The notes under the pieces: model-generated | What the model was told of the DNA's origin: nothing | The model's input: only the letters and a program-made list of their open reading frames with translations | Database searches by the model: none | DNA from: Chloroflexota bacterium | GTDB taxonomy: Bacteria > Chloroflexota > Dormibacteria > Dormibacterales > Dormibacteraceae | Assembly (NCBI GenBank): GCA_005880345.1 | Contig: VBGE01000193.1 | Location: 1 to 5,801, forward strand | Length of the DNA stretch: 5,801 nt | Reading direction: 5' to 3' | Shown here: piece by piece, positions 1 to 5,132 of the stretch | Layout: each line of letters begins with the position of its first letter | How positions within the stretch are numbered: the first letter of the stretch is position 1 | Translations under genes and position numbers: made by a program

Positions 1-408
1 GACATGGAGTCGATCCAGATCGATGGCATGAACGTGCGCGAGGTGCTGCTGCGCACGAACGAGATCATCGAGAAGACTCGCAAGGACTCGGTGCCGCGAT
101 TCATCGAGTCGTTGTGCTATCGGTTCCGCGGCCACTCCGTGGTCGACCCGGACAAGTACCGCTCGGCCGAGGACAAGGAGACGTGGCGCAAGGCGGACCC
201 GATCGTTGCGTTCGAGCACGAGCTGGAGAAGAGCGGCCTGGCCGACGAGGAATATTTCAAGAAGGTCCGGCTGGAGGTCGATGCCGAGATCCGCGAGGTG
301 ATCGAGTTCGCGGACGAGAGCCCTGACCCCAACGTCGCCGACCTCTACAAGTACACGTACGCGGGCGAGTGGGCCGACCGGCCCGAGCTGCGGGTGGAGC
401 GCGTCTGA
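1..408 (+). CDS. pdhA: Pyruvate dehydrogenase E1 component, alpha subunit (5' end outside window)
   Basis: This is the C-terminal 135 residues of the E1 alpha subunit. With E1 beta it decarboxylates pyruvate on thiamine diphosphate and transfers the acetyl unit to the lipoyl arm of E2 in the cytoplasmic pyruvate dehydrogenase complex. The frame is open through base 1, so the true start and the ThDP-binding GDG motif lie upstream. Visible family signatures are the segment YRFRGHSVVDPDKYRS (fragment residues 39-54), matching the conserved RGHSxxDPxxYR loop near the active site, followed by WRKADPI and a charged helical C-terminus. Full E1 alpha proteins are roughly 320-370 residues, so a bit over a third is present. 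The TGA stop (406-408) shares its A with the pdhB start, which indicates translational coupling. Branched-chain or acetoin E1 alpha is possible on this fragment alone, but the downstream E1 beta favours pyruvate. Confidence 0.93.
   Translation, partial: DMESIQIDGMNVREVLLRTNEIIEKTRKDSVPRFIESLCYRFRGHSVVDPDKYRSAEDKETWRKADPIVAFEHELEKSGLADEEYFKKVRLEVDAEIREVIEFADESPDPNVADLYKYTYAGEWADRPELRVERV
393..399 (+). promoter_or_regulatory. Ribosome binding site of pdhB, deciding its start
   Basis: GGTGGAG lies eight bases before the ATG at 408 and inside the last codons of pdhA. It supports the start at 408 rather than an in-frame start at 369, which would add 13 residues (GRPARAAGG and so on) that are only the pdhA end read out of frame. 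Confidence 0.6.
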
Positions 409-1415
409 TGGCGACCGCGGTCAAGGCGGAGGAAAAGCTCTATCGCGTCGCGCTGCGCGAAGCCCTCACCGAGGAGATGGAGCGCGACGACAAGATCTAT
501 CTGATCGGCGAGGACATAGGCAAGTTCGGCGGCGCGTACCGCGTCACGGAAGGATTGCTCGAAAAGTTCGGGGCGCAGCGCGTGGTCGACGCGCCAATCG
601 CCGAGGAGGTCATCGTCGGCACGGCCATCGGCTCCGCCATGCTCGGCCTGCGCCCAGTCGTGGAGATGATGACGATCAACTTCTCGCTGATCGCCTACGA
701 CCAGATCGTCAACAACGCAGCCAAGATCCGCTACATGTTCGGGGGCGAGGTCAAGGTGCCCATGGTCATCCGCATGCCTGGAGGCGCCGGCCACCAGCTC
801 TCGGCCCAGCATTCGCACAGCCTCGAGGTCCTGTACGGGCTCATCCCGGGCCTGCTCGTCGTCGCGCCGACGACCCCGGAGGACGCAAAGGGGATGCTCA
901 AGTCGGCGATCCGCTCCGACAACCCGGTGATGTTCCTCGAATCGATGAGCCTCTACAACGTCAAAGGCGAGGTGCCGACCGGCGACTACACGACGCCGTT
1001 GGGCAAGGCGGCTGTGCGGCGCAGCGGGTCGGACGTGACGATCGTCGGCGTCTCCAGGATGGCCGTGCTCGCCAACGAGGCCGCGAAGCAGCTCGAGGAG
1101 GACGACATCGACGCCGAGGTCATCGACCTCCGCTCGATTCGCCCCATCGACTGGGCGCCCATCGTGGAATCAGTCCGCAAGACAAGCCGGTGCGTCGCGG
1201 TCGAGGAGGGTTGGTCCACTTATGGCATCACCGCCGAGCTTGCCGCGGGGGTGCAGGAGCGCTGCTTCGACTACCTCGACGCGCCAGTCCGCCGGCTGGG
1301 CGGCGCGCAGGTGCCGATGCCGTACAGCATGCCGCTGGAGAAGGCCTCGATCCCCACGAGCGAGGACATCAAAAGGCTCGTGCGCGTCACCCTGGGACGG
1401 AAACCCGATGCCTGA
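408..1415 (+). CDS. pdhB: Pyruvate dehydrogenase E1 component, beta subunit
   Basis: E1 beta (335 aa, the usual size) completes the alpha2beta2 E1 heterotetramer and supplies half of each ThDP site. The N-terminal transketolase pyrimidine-binding domain covers about residues 9-185 and includes GEDIGKFGGAYRVTEGL (34-50). It also has VVDAPIAE (59-66), whose Glu66 aligns with the glutamate that activates the ThDP aminopyrimidine, and SAQHSH (132-137), whose His135 corresponds to the conserved active-site His of the AQHSQ motif. The C-terminal transketolase domain (about 200-330) includes VIDLRSIRPID and ends with YLDAPVRRLGGAQVPMPYS, close to the pyruvate-type E1 beta ending as I recall it. This argues for pyruvate rather than branched-chain or acetoin substrates. 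The start at 408 has a good Shine-Dalgarno and overlaps the pdhA stop by one base. The last codons (GATGCCTGA) contain an out-of-frame ATG at 1408 that duplicates the pdhC start. Confidence 0.95.
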   Translation: MATAVKAEEKLYRVALREALTEEMERDDKIYLIGEDIGKFGGAYRVTEGLLEKFGAQRVVDAPIAEEVIVGTAIGSAMLGLRPVVEMMTINFSLIAYDQIVNNAAKIRYMFGGEVKVPMVIRMPGGAGHQLSAQHSHSLEVLYGLIPGLLVVAPTTPEDAKGMLKSAIRSDNPVMFLESMSLYNVKGEVPTGDYTTPLGKAAVRRSGSDVTIVGVSRMAVLANEAAKQLEEDDIDAEVIDLRSIRPIDWAPIVESVRKTSRCVAVEEGWSTYGITAELAAGVQERCFDYLDAPVRRLGGAQVPMPYSMPLEKASIPTSEDIKRLVRVTLGRKPDA

Positions 1416-1422
1416 TATAGAT

Positions 1423-1453
1423 ATGAGAGGAAACCCAGATGGTTTCCTCTCAT
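1423..1453 (+). repeat. Perfect 13-bp stem, 5-base loop hairpin between pdhB and pdhC
   Basis: The arm ATGAGAGGAAACC (1423-1435) is exactly complementary to GGTTTCCTCTCAT (1441-1453), with loop CAGAT. No T-run follows, so it is a poor intrinsic terminator. In the mRNA it would sit seven bases after the pdhB stop. It would also bury an AGAGG ribosome-site-like sequence (1426-1430) and an ATG at 1439-1441 that is in frame with pdhC. Plausible roles are mRNA stabilisation or processing at the junction, or a remnant of a small palindromic element. Confidence 0.7.
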
Positions 1454-1459
1454 CGCAGC

Positions 1460-1493
1460 GTCGGCAAAGCCGACCCCGCGGCAGGCCGCGGGG
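1460..1493 (+). repeat. Two adjacent GC-rich hairpins before pdhC
   Basis: GTCGGC (1460-1465) pairs with GCCGAC (1469-1474) around an AAA loop. CCCCGCGG (1474-1481) pairs with CCGCGGGG (1486-1493) around CAGG. They share base 1474, so they are effectively back to back and follow the 13-bp hairpin by six bases. The three stems occupy most of the first 70 bases of the gap, a density higher than elsewhere in the window. There is no T-tract, so termination is not indicated. Confidence 0.5.
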
Positions 1494-1519
1494 CAAGCGC
1501 TGCTGCTCTCCTTCCGGGG

Positions 1520-1524
1520 AAAGG
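1520..1524 (+). promoter_or_regulatory. Ribosome binding site of pdhC
   Basis: AAAGG, within GGGGAAAGG at 1516-1524, lies seven bases before the ATG at 1532. It lies outside the upstream hairpins and overlaps the TAG that closes the 39-codon frame. It supports 1532 as the pdhC start. Confidence 0.55.
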
Positions 1525-1531
1525 TAGATCC

Positions 1532-2857
1532 ATGCCTGATATCAACATGCCCAAGCTCTCCGACACGATGGAAGAGGGCACGATCGTCGAGTGGAAGAAG
1601 AAGAGCGGCGAGCAGGTGAAGACCGGCGAGGTGCTGGCCGAGGTCGAGTCGGACAAAGCGACCTTCGACCTCGAGGCTGAGTCTGACGGCGTGCTCCAGA
1701 TCCTGGTCGAGCAGGGCGTTCCGGCCAAGATCGGCTCGCCCATCGCGCGAATCGGCGACCAAGGCGCCGCTGCGCCACAGTCGGAGGCTAAGCCCAAGGA
1801 GCCGGAGGCACCAGCTGCGCCACAGCCGAAGGCGAAGCCCAAGGAGCCGGAGGCGCCGGCCCAGGTTGCGGAAGAGCGTGCGCCCGCCCAGAAGACAGCG
1901 CCCTCTCGTGACGCGCCTCCGCCGGCGAAACCCGCGCCAACAAAGCAGGAGAGTCAGGACGGACAGCAGAACGGCCGCGAGATCAAGGCGTCGCCGCTGG
2001 CCCGGCGGCTCGCCGAGGAGATGGGAGTCGACCTCGCATCCCTGAAGGGCACCGGGCCTGAAGGTCGCATCGTGAAGGAAGACGTGATGGCGGCCGGGAG
2101 CTCGCGGCCCAAGACCGAGCGCCGCCGCCCCCAGCCCGCCGGCGAGAGGCCCGCCGGCCCAGACGTCGAGGTCATCGAGCCCAACCGCATGCAGGCCACC
2201 ATCGCGCGCCGCATGGCAGAGTCGAAGTCGACGGTTCCGGAGTTCCAGGTCACGGTCGAGGCGCGCGTCGACCTGGCCGTCAGCCTCCGCCAGCAGCTCA
2301 AAGACTCGGTGCCCGGCGCGGAGAAGGTCACGATGACCGACTTCCTGGTCCGCGCGTGCGCGTTGGCGCTGCGCAAGTTCCCCGAGGTCAACACCTCATG
2401 GGCCGACGGCAAGTTCCAGCGCAAGCGCTCGATCAACGTCGGGCTGGCGGTTGCGCCGAGCCAGGGCATGGGCCTCCTGGTCCCGGTCGTGCACGACGCC
2501 GACGTGAAAGACCTCGTCCAGATCTCGATCGAATCGCGACAGGTGATCGAACGCGCCCGCTCCGGCCGGCCGGCCGAGGGCGACCTCAGCGGCGCCACCT
2601 TCTCCATCTCCAACCTCGGCATGTTCGGCGTGGACGAGTTCACCGCGATCATCAACCCACCCGAGGCGGCAATCCTCGCGGTCGGCGCCATCAAGGACGT
2701 GCCCGTGGTGGACGGTGGACGGATCGTGCCGGGCAAGGTCATGCGCATGACCCTGTCAGTCGACCACCGGGTGTTCTACGGCGCGACGGCGGCGCAGTTC
2801 ATGGCCGAGGTCAAGCGCCTCATCGAGAACCCGGTGACTCTTCTCGTCCCGGCCTGA
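1532..2857 (+). CDS. pdhC: Dihydrolipoamide acetyltransferase, E2 of the pyruvate dehydrogenase complex
   Basis: E2 (441 aa) forms the core of the complex and moves acetyl groups from lipoamide to CoA. It has one lipoyl domain (about 1-77, lipoylated Lys42 in ESDKAT) and a Pro/Ala/Lys/Glu-rich linker (78-148) with a 15-residue tandem repeat. A peripheral-subunit-binding domain follows (about 150-188, ASPLARRLAEEMGVDLASLKGTGPEGRIVKEDV), then a second Pro/Arg-rich linker and the CAT-like catalytic domain (about 212-441). The catalytic domain contains GATFSISNLG (354-363) and SVDHRVFYG. His412 is the catalytic histidine; Tyr416 stands where many E2s have Asp (DHRxxDG). From memory, cyanobacterial and plastid E2s also carry Tyr here, so the protein is probably active. 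The start at 1532 begins directly at the lipoyl fold (MPDINMPKLSDTM) with a good ribosome site; an in-frame ATG at 1439 would add 31 non-family residues. E1 genes precede it, but no E3 gene follows. Confidence 0.95.
   Translation: MPDINMPKLSDTMEEGTIVEWKKKSGEQVKTGEVLAEVESDKATFDLEAESDGVLQILVEQGVPAKIGSPIARIGDQGAAAPQSEAKPKEPEAPAAPQPKAKPKEPEAPAQVAEERAPAQKTAPSRDAPPPAKPAPTKQESQDGQQNGREIKASPLARRLAEEMGVDLASLKGTGPEGRIVKEDVMAAGSSRPKTERRRPQPAGERPAGPDVEVIEPNRMQATIARRMAESKSTVPEFQVTVEARVDLAVSLRQQLKDSVPGAEKVTMTDFLVRACALALRKFPEVNTSWADGKFQRKRSINVGLAVAPSQGMGLLVPVVHDADVKDLVQISIESRQVIERARSGRPAEGDLSGATFSISNLGMFGVDEFTAIINPPEAAILAVGAIKDVPVVDGGRIVPGKVMRMTLSVDHRVFYGATAAQFMAEVKRLIENPVTLLVPA
1769..1858 (+). repeat. 45-bp tandem duplication in the E2 linker
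   Basis: Two head-to-tail 45-base units (1769-1813 and 1814-1858) differ at five positions by hand alignment. They encode AAPQSEAKPKEPEAP and AAPQPKAKPKEPEAP. The length is a multiple of three, so the flexible linker after the lipoyl domain was lengthened by 15 residues without breaking the frame. Most differences are at third positions or conservative for a linker, which suggests the duplication is not brand new. Confidence 0.8.
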
Positions 2858-2909
2858 CGCCCTCCGCCGCCAGAGGCTGAGGCTACGCGCGGAGGCTCAG
2901 TAGCCCGGG
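2858..2909. other. Convergent gap with weak inverted repeats (possible bidirectional terminator)
   Basis: This 52-base gap separates the ends of pdhC and the kinase gene. CCTCCGC (2861-2867) can pair with GCGGAGG (2889-2895) across a 21-base loop, and CTGAG (2877-2881) can alternatively pair with CTCAG (2896-2900). A perfect 12-base palindrome, TAGCCCGGGCTA (2901-2912), includes the kinase stop codon. None is followed by a T-run on either strand, so intrinsic termination is only a weak possibility and is expected mainly because the genes converge. Confidence 0.3.
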
Positions 2910-4403
2910 CTAGGCGACTGCGGCCGGAGCCACCGGCTCGGCCTTCTTGGGTTCGCGCGAGGCGGGCAGCATAAGGTGCACGCGCAGGTTGCCAGCATCG
3001 TCGAAGTCCGCCCACAGGCGCCCCTTCATCGCGGCCGCCAGCTCTCGCGAGATGGCCAGGCCAAGTCCCACGCCACCGGCCGCTGAGGACCGCGACGGGT
3101 CGGCGCGATAGAACCGGTCGAACATGCGGTCCGGGTCGGGGCGGTGCTCGCCGGCGGCGTTGGACACGACTGTTTCCACCGCACCGCCGCTCAAGCGCGC
3201 GGCTGCATTGACAGCCGAGTCCTCCGGCGCGTACTTGACCGCGTTGTCCAGCAGGTTGTCCAGGATCTGGTGCAGTCGCTCGGGGTCGGCCGCCACCGGC
3301 GGGATGTCATCCGGCACGCTGACTTTGAGCGAGAGCTTGCGCGCGGCCGCGCGCGGCCTCACCATCTCGAACTCCTGCTGCAGCTGGCCACCGAGGTCGA
3401 CCGACGTGATGTGCATCGAGATCGAACCGGCTTCGACGCGAGCCAGGTCGAGGAGCTCCTGCGCCATGCGCAGCACGCGCTCTGACTCCTCGTGCACGAT
3501 CGTGGCGGCGCGCGTGCGTTCGGCATCGCTGAGGACGCTGCCGTCGACCAGCGCATGGCTGAAGCCGATCAGGCTCGTGAGTGGGGTCTTCAGCTCGTGG
3601 GAGACGTTGGCCAGGAAGTCGCGCTGGGCCTTGCGCGCCCTCTCCACCGCCTCGGCCATTCGGTTGAAGGCGGAGCCGAGCATGCCGATCTCGTCCGGAC
3701 CCTGGATCGAGACTCGACGCGAGTAGTTGCCCGCGGCGATGTCCTCGGCCGCCGCGGCGAGCTGCATCAACGGCCCGGTCATCGACCGGCTGATGAGGAG
3801 CGTGAGAAGCAGCGCAACCACAAGCGCAGCTCCGCCGGCCTCGAGCAGCCGGCTGGCGAGCTCACCCGCGGCGGCGGAAACGGCCAGCGACTCGGGCTGC
3901 GCGAGCACCACGTATGAAGCCTTCAGAGGGTCCTGGCCCGGCGGGATCTGCTGGGTGGCGACGAAGTAGGTCGCGCCATCGAGCGACGCCCGCCCGGCGG
4001 TGACCGAAACTTGCGTGTTGAGCAGGGCGTCCTGGCTGTCGTAGACGACGAGGTGATTGGCGCGCACCATCAGCAAGCGGTTGCCGTTGAGAGTCGGCGC
4101 GATCAGGCCGTTGAGGCGGTCGACGAAATCGCTGGTGGTGTCGAGCCCGCGGGGGCAGGTCGCAGGCCTCGCGATGTTCGGCAGCGGGGTGAAGCATTCC
4201 TGGTGCCTGACCTGGGCGGTGACCGTGATCACGCCCCGCTCGAGCTGCGCGGTGGCGCTCTTCACCTCCAGGTCGCGCACGAAGACCCAGGTGAGGGCGC
4301 CCGCCAGGAGCAGGCTGACGGCGACGATGCCGGCCGCCGCGGCCAGGAGACGTAGCCGAAGGTTCAGCTGCCCACCAGCTCCAGCCGATAGCCGACGCCC
4401 CAA
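2910..4403 (-). CDS. Membrane sensor histidine kinase (HAMP, HisKA, HATPase_c)
   Basis: This is a transmembrane sensor kinase expected to phosphorylate the adjacent regulator. Numbering from a TTG start at 4403 gives 497 aa. TM1 is about 17-42. An extracytoplasmic domain (about 43-187) with Cys70 and Cys83 could form a disulfide. TM2 is about 188-204, HAMP about 205-256, and the H-box FLANVSHELKTPL carries phospho-acceptor His269. The N-box DNLLDNAVKYAP has Asn383 and Asn387, the F-box is MFDRFYRADPSR, the G2 box is GGVGLGLAIS (443 onward), and a Pro/Ala tail closes the protein. The G1 box reads SNAAGE instead of DxGxG, resembling the Asn-type box I recall in CusS-like kinases. The start is uncertain. 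TTG 4403 overlaps the regulator gene by 40 bases; a CTG at 4367 would give a CTGA four-base overlap and a compact N-terminus LNLRLRLLAAAAG (485 aa). An ATG at 4511 would overlap by 148 bases and is unlikely. The ligand is unknown. Confidence 0.9.
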   Translation of the reverse strand: MGRRLSAGAGGQLNLRLRLLAAAAGIVAVSLLLAGALTWVFVRDLEVKSATAQLERGVITVTAQVRHQECFTPLPNIARPATCPRGLDTTSDFVDRLNGLIAPTLNGNRLLMVRANHLVVYDSQDALLNTQVSVTAGRASLDGATYFVATQQIPPGQDPLKASYVVLAQPESLAVSAAAGELASRLLEAGGAALVVALLLTLLISRSMTGPLMQLAAAAEDIAAGNYSRRVSIQGPDEIGMLGSAFNRMAEAVERARKAQRDFLANVSHELKTPLTSLIGFSHALVDGSVLSDAERTRAATIVHEESERVLRMAQELLDLARVEAGSISMHITSVDLGGQLQQEFEMVRPRAAARKLSLKVSVPDDIPPVAADPERLHQILDNLLDNAVKYAPEDSAVNAAARLSGGAVETVVSNAAGEHRPDPDRMFDRFYRADPSRSSAAGGVGLGLAISRELAAAMKGRLWADFDDAGNLRVHLMLPASREPKKAEPVAPAAVA

Positions 4404-5065
4404 ACCGTCTGGATGCTCGGATCGGTGATCTTCGCCGCCGCGAGCTTCTCGCGCACCTGCTGGACGTGCACGTCGACCGTGCGCGTGTAACCGGGGAAGT
4501 CGTAGCCCCATACGAGATCCAGCAGCTCGCTCCGCTGAAACACGCGGCCGGGATGGCGCGCGAGCAATGCCAGCAGGTCGAATTCCTTCGGCCGCAGCTG
4601 CACGCGCTCGGTGCCATGACGCACCTCGTGGCGGTCGATGTCGACCTCGAGCTTGCCGGCGCGTACGAGCTTGGGCTGGTCGGCTTCGGTGCGGGCGCGC
4701 CGCAGCAATGCCTTGGCCCGCGCGACCAGCTCCTGGGGATGGAACGGTTTGGTGAGGTAGTCGTCTGCCCCGACCTCGAGGCCCACGACCTTGTCGGTCA
4801 CCTCGTCGCGAGCCGTGAGCATGATGATGGGCACCTGGCTCTGCTTGCGGATCTCCTTGCAGATGGTCAGTCCGTCGACCCCCGGCAGCATGATGTCCAG
4901 GATCACCAGGTCAGGCTTGACCTGGCCGAACCTCGCCACCGCCTGCGCGCCGTCCCCGACTCCCTCGACCTCGTATCCCTCGCGGGTCAGGTACAGGCGC
5001 GCCAGCTCGAGGATGTGCTTCTCGTCGTCGACAATGAGGATCTTCGAGCTCATCGTTCCGGCCAT
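4364..5065 (-). CDS. OmpR/PhoB-family response regulator
   Basis: This is a cytoplasmic DNA-binding regulator of 233 aa, typical for the family. The receiver domain (about 7-122) has the acidic pocket Asp13/Asp14, phospho-acceptor Asp57 in LVILDIMLPGVDG, switch Thr84 in MLTARD and Lys106 in YLTKPF, so it looks fully functional. The C-terminal winged-helix domain (about 135-230) contains LRPKEFDLLALLARHPGRVFQRSELL, TRTVDVHVQQVREKL and the closing WGVGYRL, all hallmarks of the OmpR/PhoB effector domain. The kinase gene starts within or at its end, so the two are very likely co-translated. An alternative start at Met5 (ATG at 5053, MSSKILIVDDEKH) fits the usual receiver N-terminus equally well; neither has a strong ribosome site. 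The target genes cannot be read from the window. Confidence 0.95.
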   Translation of the reverse strand: MAGTMSSKILIVDDEKHILELARLYLTREGYEVEGVGDGAQAVARFGQVKPDLVILDIMLPGVDGLTICKEIRKQSQVPIIMLTARDEVTDKVVGLEVGADDYLTKPFHPQELVARAKALLRRARTEADQPKLVRAGKLEVDIDRHEVRHGTERVQLRPKEFDLLALLARHPGRVFQRSELLDLVWGYDFPGYTRTVDVHVQQVREKLAAAKITDPSIQTVWGVGYRLELVGS

Positions 5066-5102
5066 GGCATCTAATTCATCATCGCCACGTCAACAGGGCG
5101 TC

Positions 5103-5126
5103 TTACAAAGGTGAGGTAAATGTAAA
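5103..5126. promoter_or_regulatory. Candidate operator or promoter region upstream of the two-component genes
   Basis: In a very GC-rich window this stretch in the der-regulator gap is locally AT-rich. TTACA (5103-5107) and TGTAA (5121-5125) form an inverted repeat with a 13-base spacer, and GTAAA is directly repeated at 5116-5120 and 5122-5126. OmpR/PhoB regulators often autoregulate from short repeats near their own promoter, so an autoregulatory site is reasonable. On the - strand TTTACA (complement of 5121-5126) could serve as a -35 element, but I see no matching -10 at the right spacing. The rest of the gap (5066-5132) shows nothing further. Confidence 0.25.
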
Positions 5127-5132
5127 CGCGGG

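Larger units (their letters stand above)
1408..1527 (+). other. Candidate 39-codon bridging reading frame between pdhB and pdhC
   Basis: An ATG inside the last codons of pdhB opens a 39-codon frame that ends with TAG at 1525-1527, four bases before the pdhC ATG. It begins MPDIDM, nearly the same as the E2 start MPDINM, then becomes Arg-rich (9 Arg and 1 Lys in 39) with a CysCys pair and no family I recognise. GGGACGG at 1394-1400 is a possible weak ribosome site. It may be a relict pdhC start left by an insertion, or a leader frame whose translation delivers ribosomes to pdhC. It may equally be a chance frame. The low-complexity Arg/Pro/Gly composition is what GC-rich noncoding DNA yields, so a functional peptide is unlikely. 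Confidence 0.2.
1408..1542 (+). repeat. 11-bp direct repeat of the pdhC start flanking the intergenic insert
   Basis: ATGCCTGATAT occurs at 1408-1418, overlapping the pdhB stop, and again at 1532-1542 as the first codons of pdhC. The copies are 124 bases apart, which is not a multiple of three. After the exact match the copies continue AGATATG and CAACATG. A second short direct repeat, GGAAACCC then (A)GATG, occurs at 1399-1410 and 1429-1441. The pattern fits an insertion or slippage event that separated an originally overlapping pdhB/pdhC junction. That history is inference. Confidence 0.6.

Noticed and set aside
1423..1493. Intrinsic terminator between pdhB and pdhC
   Set aside because: The stems are good, but no T-run follows any of them, and terminating here would cut off an essential complex subunit.
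1439..1531. 31-residue N-terminal extension of E2 from the ATG at 1439
   Set aside because: The extension has no family similarity, its ATG and ribosome site are buried in the 13-bp hairpin, and the lipoyl domain starts exactly at 1532. It is kept only as a possibility in the hairpin finding.
2563..2576. Tandem CGGC run in pdhC
   Set aside because: It is a short GC-rich codon run encoding part of SGRPAE in the E2 catalytic domain, with no sign of a separate element.
1954..2748. 264-codon open frame on the - strand opposite pdhC
   Set aside because: It lies wholly inside a well-identified E2 gene. High GC makes long antisense frames common, and the translation is Ser/Arg/Thr-rich with no recognisable domain.
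3339..3354. Perfect 16-base palindrome GCGCGCGGCCGCGCGC inside the kinase gene
   Set aside because: It encodes Arg/Ala codons of the kinase and is expected by chance from G/C-ending codons; nothing around it suggests a site.
3124..3726. 200-codon open frame on the + strand opposite the kinase
   Set aside because: It is antisense to the conserved kinase core; the Ser/Arg/Ala-rich low-complexity translation is typical of a GC-rich shadow frame.
4466..5074. 202-codon open frame on the + strand opposite the response regulator
   Set aside because: It mirrors a gene with every receiver and winged-helix signature. No independent ribosome site or domain was seen.
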